From: Pseudomonadaceae bacterium UBA836
GTDB taxonomy: Bacteria > Pseudomonadota > Gammaproteobacteria > Pseudomonadales > Pseudomonadaceae
Assembly: GCA_002296055.1 (NCBI GenBank)
Contig: DBHE01000245.1
Coordinates: 1-22,781 of the forward strand
DNA length: 22,781 bases
Reading direction: 5' to 3'
A program made the translations under genes and the position numbers. Within the stretch, counting starts at the first letter, position 1, and each line of letters starts with the position of its first letter. The notes below the pieces were generated by a model. It was given only the letters and a program-made list of their open reading frames with translations, was not told the DNA's origin and searched no databases. This document shows positions 21,603 through 22,781 of the stretch, piece after piece.

Positions 21603-22781
21603 ATGTTGTCGATGCTTCGTAACATCTCTATGCGCGGTAAGTTGCTGCTGCTGATCCTGCCGGCGTTGGCGGGCACGCTCTATTTCTCAGGTTCCACGGT
21701 TCTGGATCGCTATACCCACCTGCAAAGCACCGAGTCGGCTCGCGCCTTGTTCGAGCTGGCGCTCGCCGCCGACCCGGCGCTCGAGAACCTGCAGAAAGAG
21801 CGCGGCCTGACGGCGCTGTTTATCGCCACTGGCGGCGCTGATGGGCGTGTGGTGGAGCGTCTTGAAGCGCAGCGCGCTGCGACTGACGCCAGTTTGGCTG
21901 GATTGCGCTCTGGCATTGACGCACTGGAAGGCGATGATCGCGCCGCAGTAGCCACCGGTTTGGCCCAGATTAACGAGGCACTTGACGTGCTGGCGCCCCT
22001 GCGCGAACGGGTTGTGAGCGAGGACGTTGAGGCTGATCTGGCCTATCAGACCTACAGCGATGCGGTAGCGCGTTTGATCGACCTGATGCCCGAGATTCTG
22101 CTGCGTGCCAATGAGCCGCGCCTGACGCGCCTGATGGGTGCCTTCCTGGCGCTGAGCAAGGCAACTGAATGGGGCGCACGTGAGATGGCTGCTGGCGCGC
22201 AAGTGCTCAGCGACGGCAGCGTGTCGCTCGCACTGGCCAGCGAGGTGAGCGGCGCGGAAGCTAGCAGCCAGGCGCTGCTGGATGTGGCGGCTGATCTGGT
22301 GGGCCCAAGCATGCAAGGGCAGCTGGAAGCACTGCGGCAGCAGCCGGAAAGCGTGGCGTTTAATGCGCTGCGCGAGCGCCTGATCGGGTCTGAGTACGGC
22401 TTTCTTGGCATGGCAAATATCGAATGGTTTGATAGCGCCAGTGACGCCGTAGCCGGCGTGTATCAGCTCAAGCAGCAACTGGCGGCAGACATGGAACGGG
22501 GCACAGACAAAGTCCTCGCTGTGGCCCGGGCGGAGTTGCGGCAAGCAGCGATCATCGGCTGTGTGGTGATTGGTGCGGTGCTGTTGCTGGCGCTGCTGAT
22601 CATCATAGGCGTCTCCGGCCAGGTGAATCAGCTACTGGGTGATTTTCGGCACATCATGGAGCGCAAGGACCTGTCTGTGCGCACGCGGGTGTGCTCCAAG
22701 GACGAGATGGGGCTGATCGGCAGCGCCCTGAATGGATTGATCGAAACCTTCTCCGGTGCCCTGAGCCAGATCGACGAAACC
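21603..22781 (+). CDS. methyl-accepting chemotaxis protein with NIT sensor domain, 3'-truncated by the window
   Basis: The frame is open from ATG 21603 to the window end (393 codons) without a stop. Membrane segment one (about 13-32) is followed by a long helical periplasmic domain (about 45-310). Its early motif ENLQKERGLTALFIATGG is the nitrate/nitrite-sensing (NIT) signature, and LMGAFLALSKATEW, then GSEYGFLGMANIEWFDSASDAV, fit the rest of that fold. Membrane segment two (about 314-340) leads into a HAMP domain (MERKDLSVRTRVCSKDEMGLIGSALNGLIETF). The signalling hairpin lies beyond the edge. NIT domains bind nitrate and nitrite in some sensors, so nitrate-type chemotaxis is the best guess; the ligand is not proven. 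A CAGGG site lies nine bases before the ATG. Confidence 0.87.
   Translation, partial: MLSMLRNISMRGKLLLLILPALAGTLYFSGSTVLDRYTHLQSTESARALFELALAADPALENLQKERGLTALFIATGGADGRVVERLEAQRAATDASLAGLRSGIDALEGDDRAAVATGLAQINEALDVLAPLRERVVSEDVEADLAYQTYSDAVARLIDLMPEILLRANEPRLTRLMGAFLALSKATEWGAREMAAGAQVLSDGSVSLALASEVSGAEASSQALLDVAADLVGPSMQGQLEALRQQPESVAFNALRERLIGSEYGFLGMANIEWFDSASDAVAGVYQLKQQLAADMERGTDKVLAVARAELRQAAIIGCVVIGAVLLLALLIIIGVSGQVNQLLGDFRHIMERKDLSVRTRVCSKDEMGLIGSALNGLIETFSGALSQIDET

Noticed and set aside
1..22781. CRISPR array, tRNA genes, complete insertion sequence or prophage
   Set aside because: No regularly spaced long repeats, no tRNA-like cloverleaf with conserved loop sequences, no transposase or phage structural genes seen in any frame. 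Short hits were not verified by a dedicated search.

Overview
The window reads as chromosomal DNA of a Pseudomonas-like gammaproteobacterium, possibly the marine Pseudomonas/Halopseudomonas lineage (inference). The basis is the KinB-AlgB alginate regulators, the adjacent mrp-dcd pair, a cbb3 oxidase CcoN N-terminus, a TorF-type porin, high-GC coding sequence and many NtrC/RpoN signals. I see no tRNA, rRNA, CRISPR array or intact insertion sequence. All family calls come from reading the translations; no database search was run.

Layout. 1-137: start of ccoN (minus), running off the left edge. 477-1100: small alpha/beta hydrolase. 1250-2956 (minus): chemoreceptor with a cytoplasmic C-terminal sensor-like domain. 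3116-5009 (minus) and 5243-6391 (plus): divergent TRAP transporter, with membrane subunits DctQ and DctM on one side and a lipoprotein-type binding protein on the other. 6508-8240: mrp and dcd. 8425-9141 (minus): TorF-like outer-membrane protein. 9373-10531 (minus): BON-domain periplasmic protein, small membrane protein and acetyltransferase. 10775-13893 (plus): algB and kinB, overlapping by ATGA. 13925-14110 (minus): small conserved-looking protein. 14232-14699: MarR regulator. 14713-17292 (minus): tight group of NTF2-like exported protein, zinc alcohol dehydrogenase, glutathione transferase and hotdog thioesterase. 17449-17742: small antirepressor-like protein. 17739-19216 (minus): LysE exporter and AraC regulator. 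19323-19901 (minus): LOG family protein. 20273-21435: GFA-family zinc protein and PaiB-like FMN protein. 21603 to the right edge: NIT-domain chemoreceptor, truncated by the window.

The strongest non-coding signal is a set of three well-matched sigma-54 (-24/-12) promoters with exact GG-N10-GC spacing. They lie in front of the BON operon, the torF-like gene and the NIT-domain chemoreceptor. The BON promoter is divergent from algB. It is backed by an IHF-like site and by an 18-bp near-perfect direct repeat spaced 31 bp (about three helical turns), which looks like an enhancer. The simplest model is that AlgB, an NtrC-family activator with an intact GAFTGA loop, drives this neighbouring envelope operon through RpoN. 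The torF-like promoter also has a perfect IHF consensus and upstream dyads. This is inference from sequence only.
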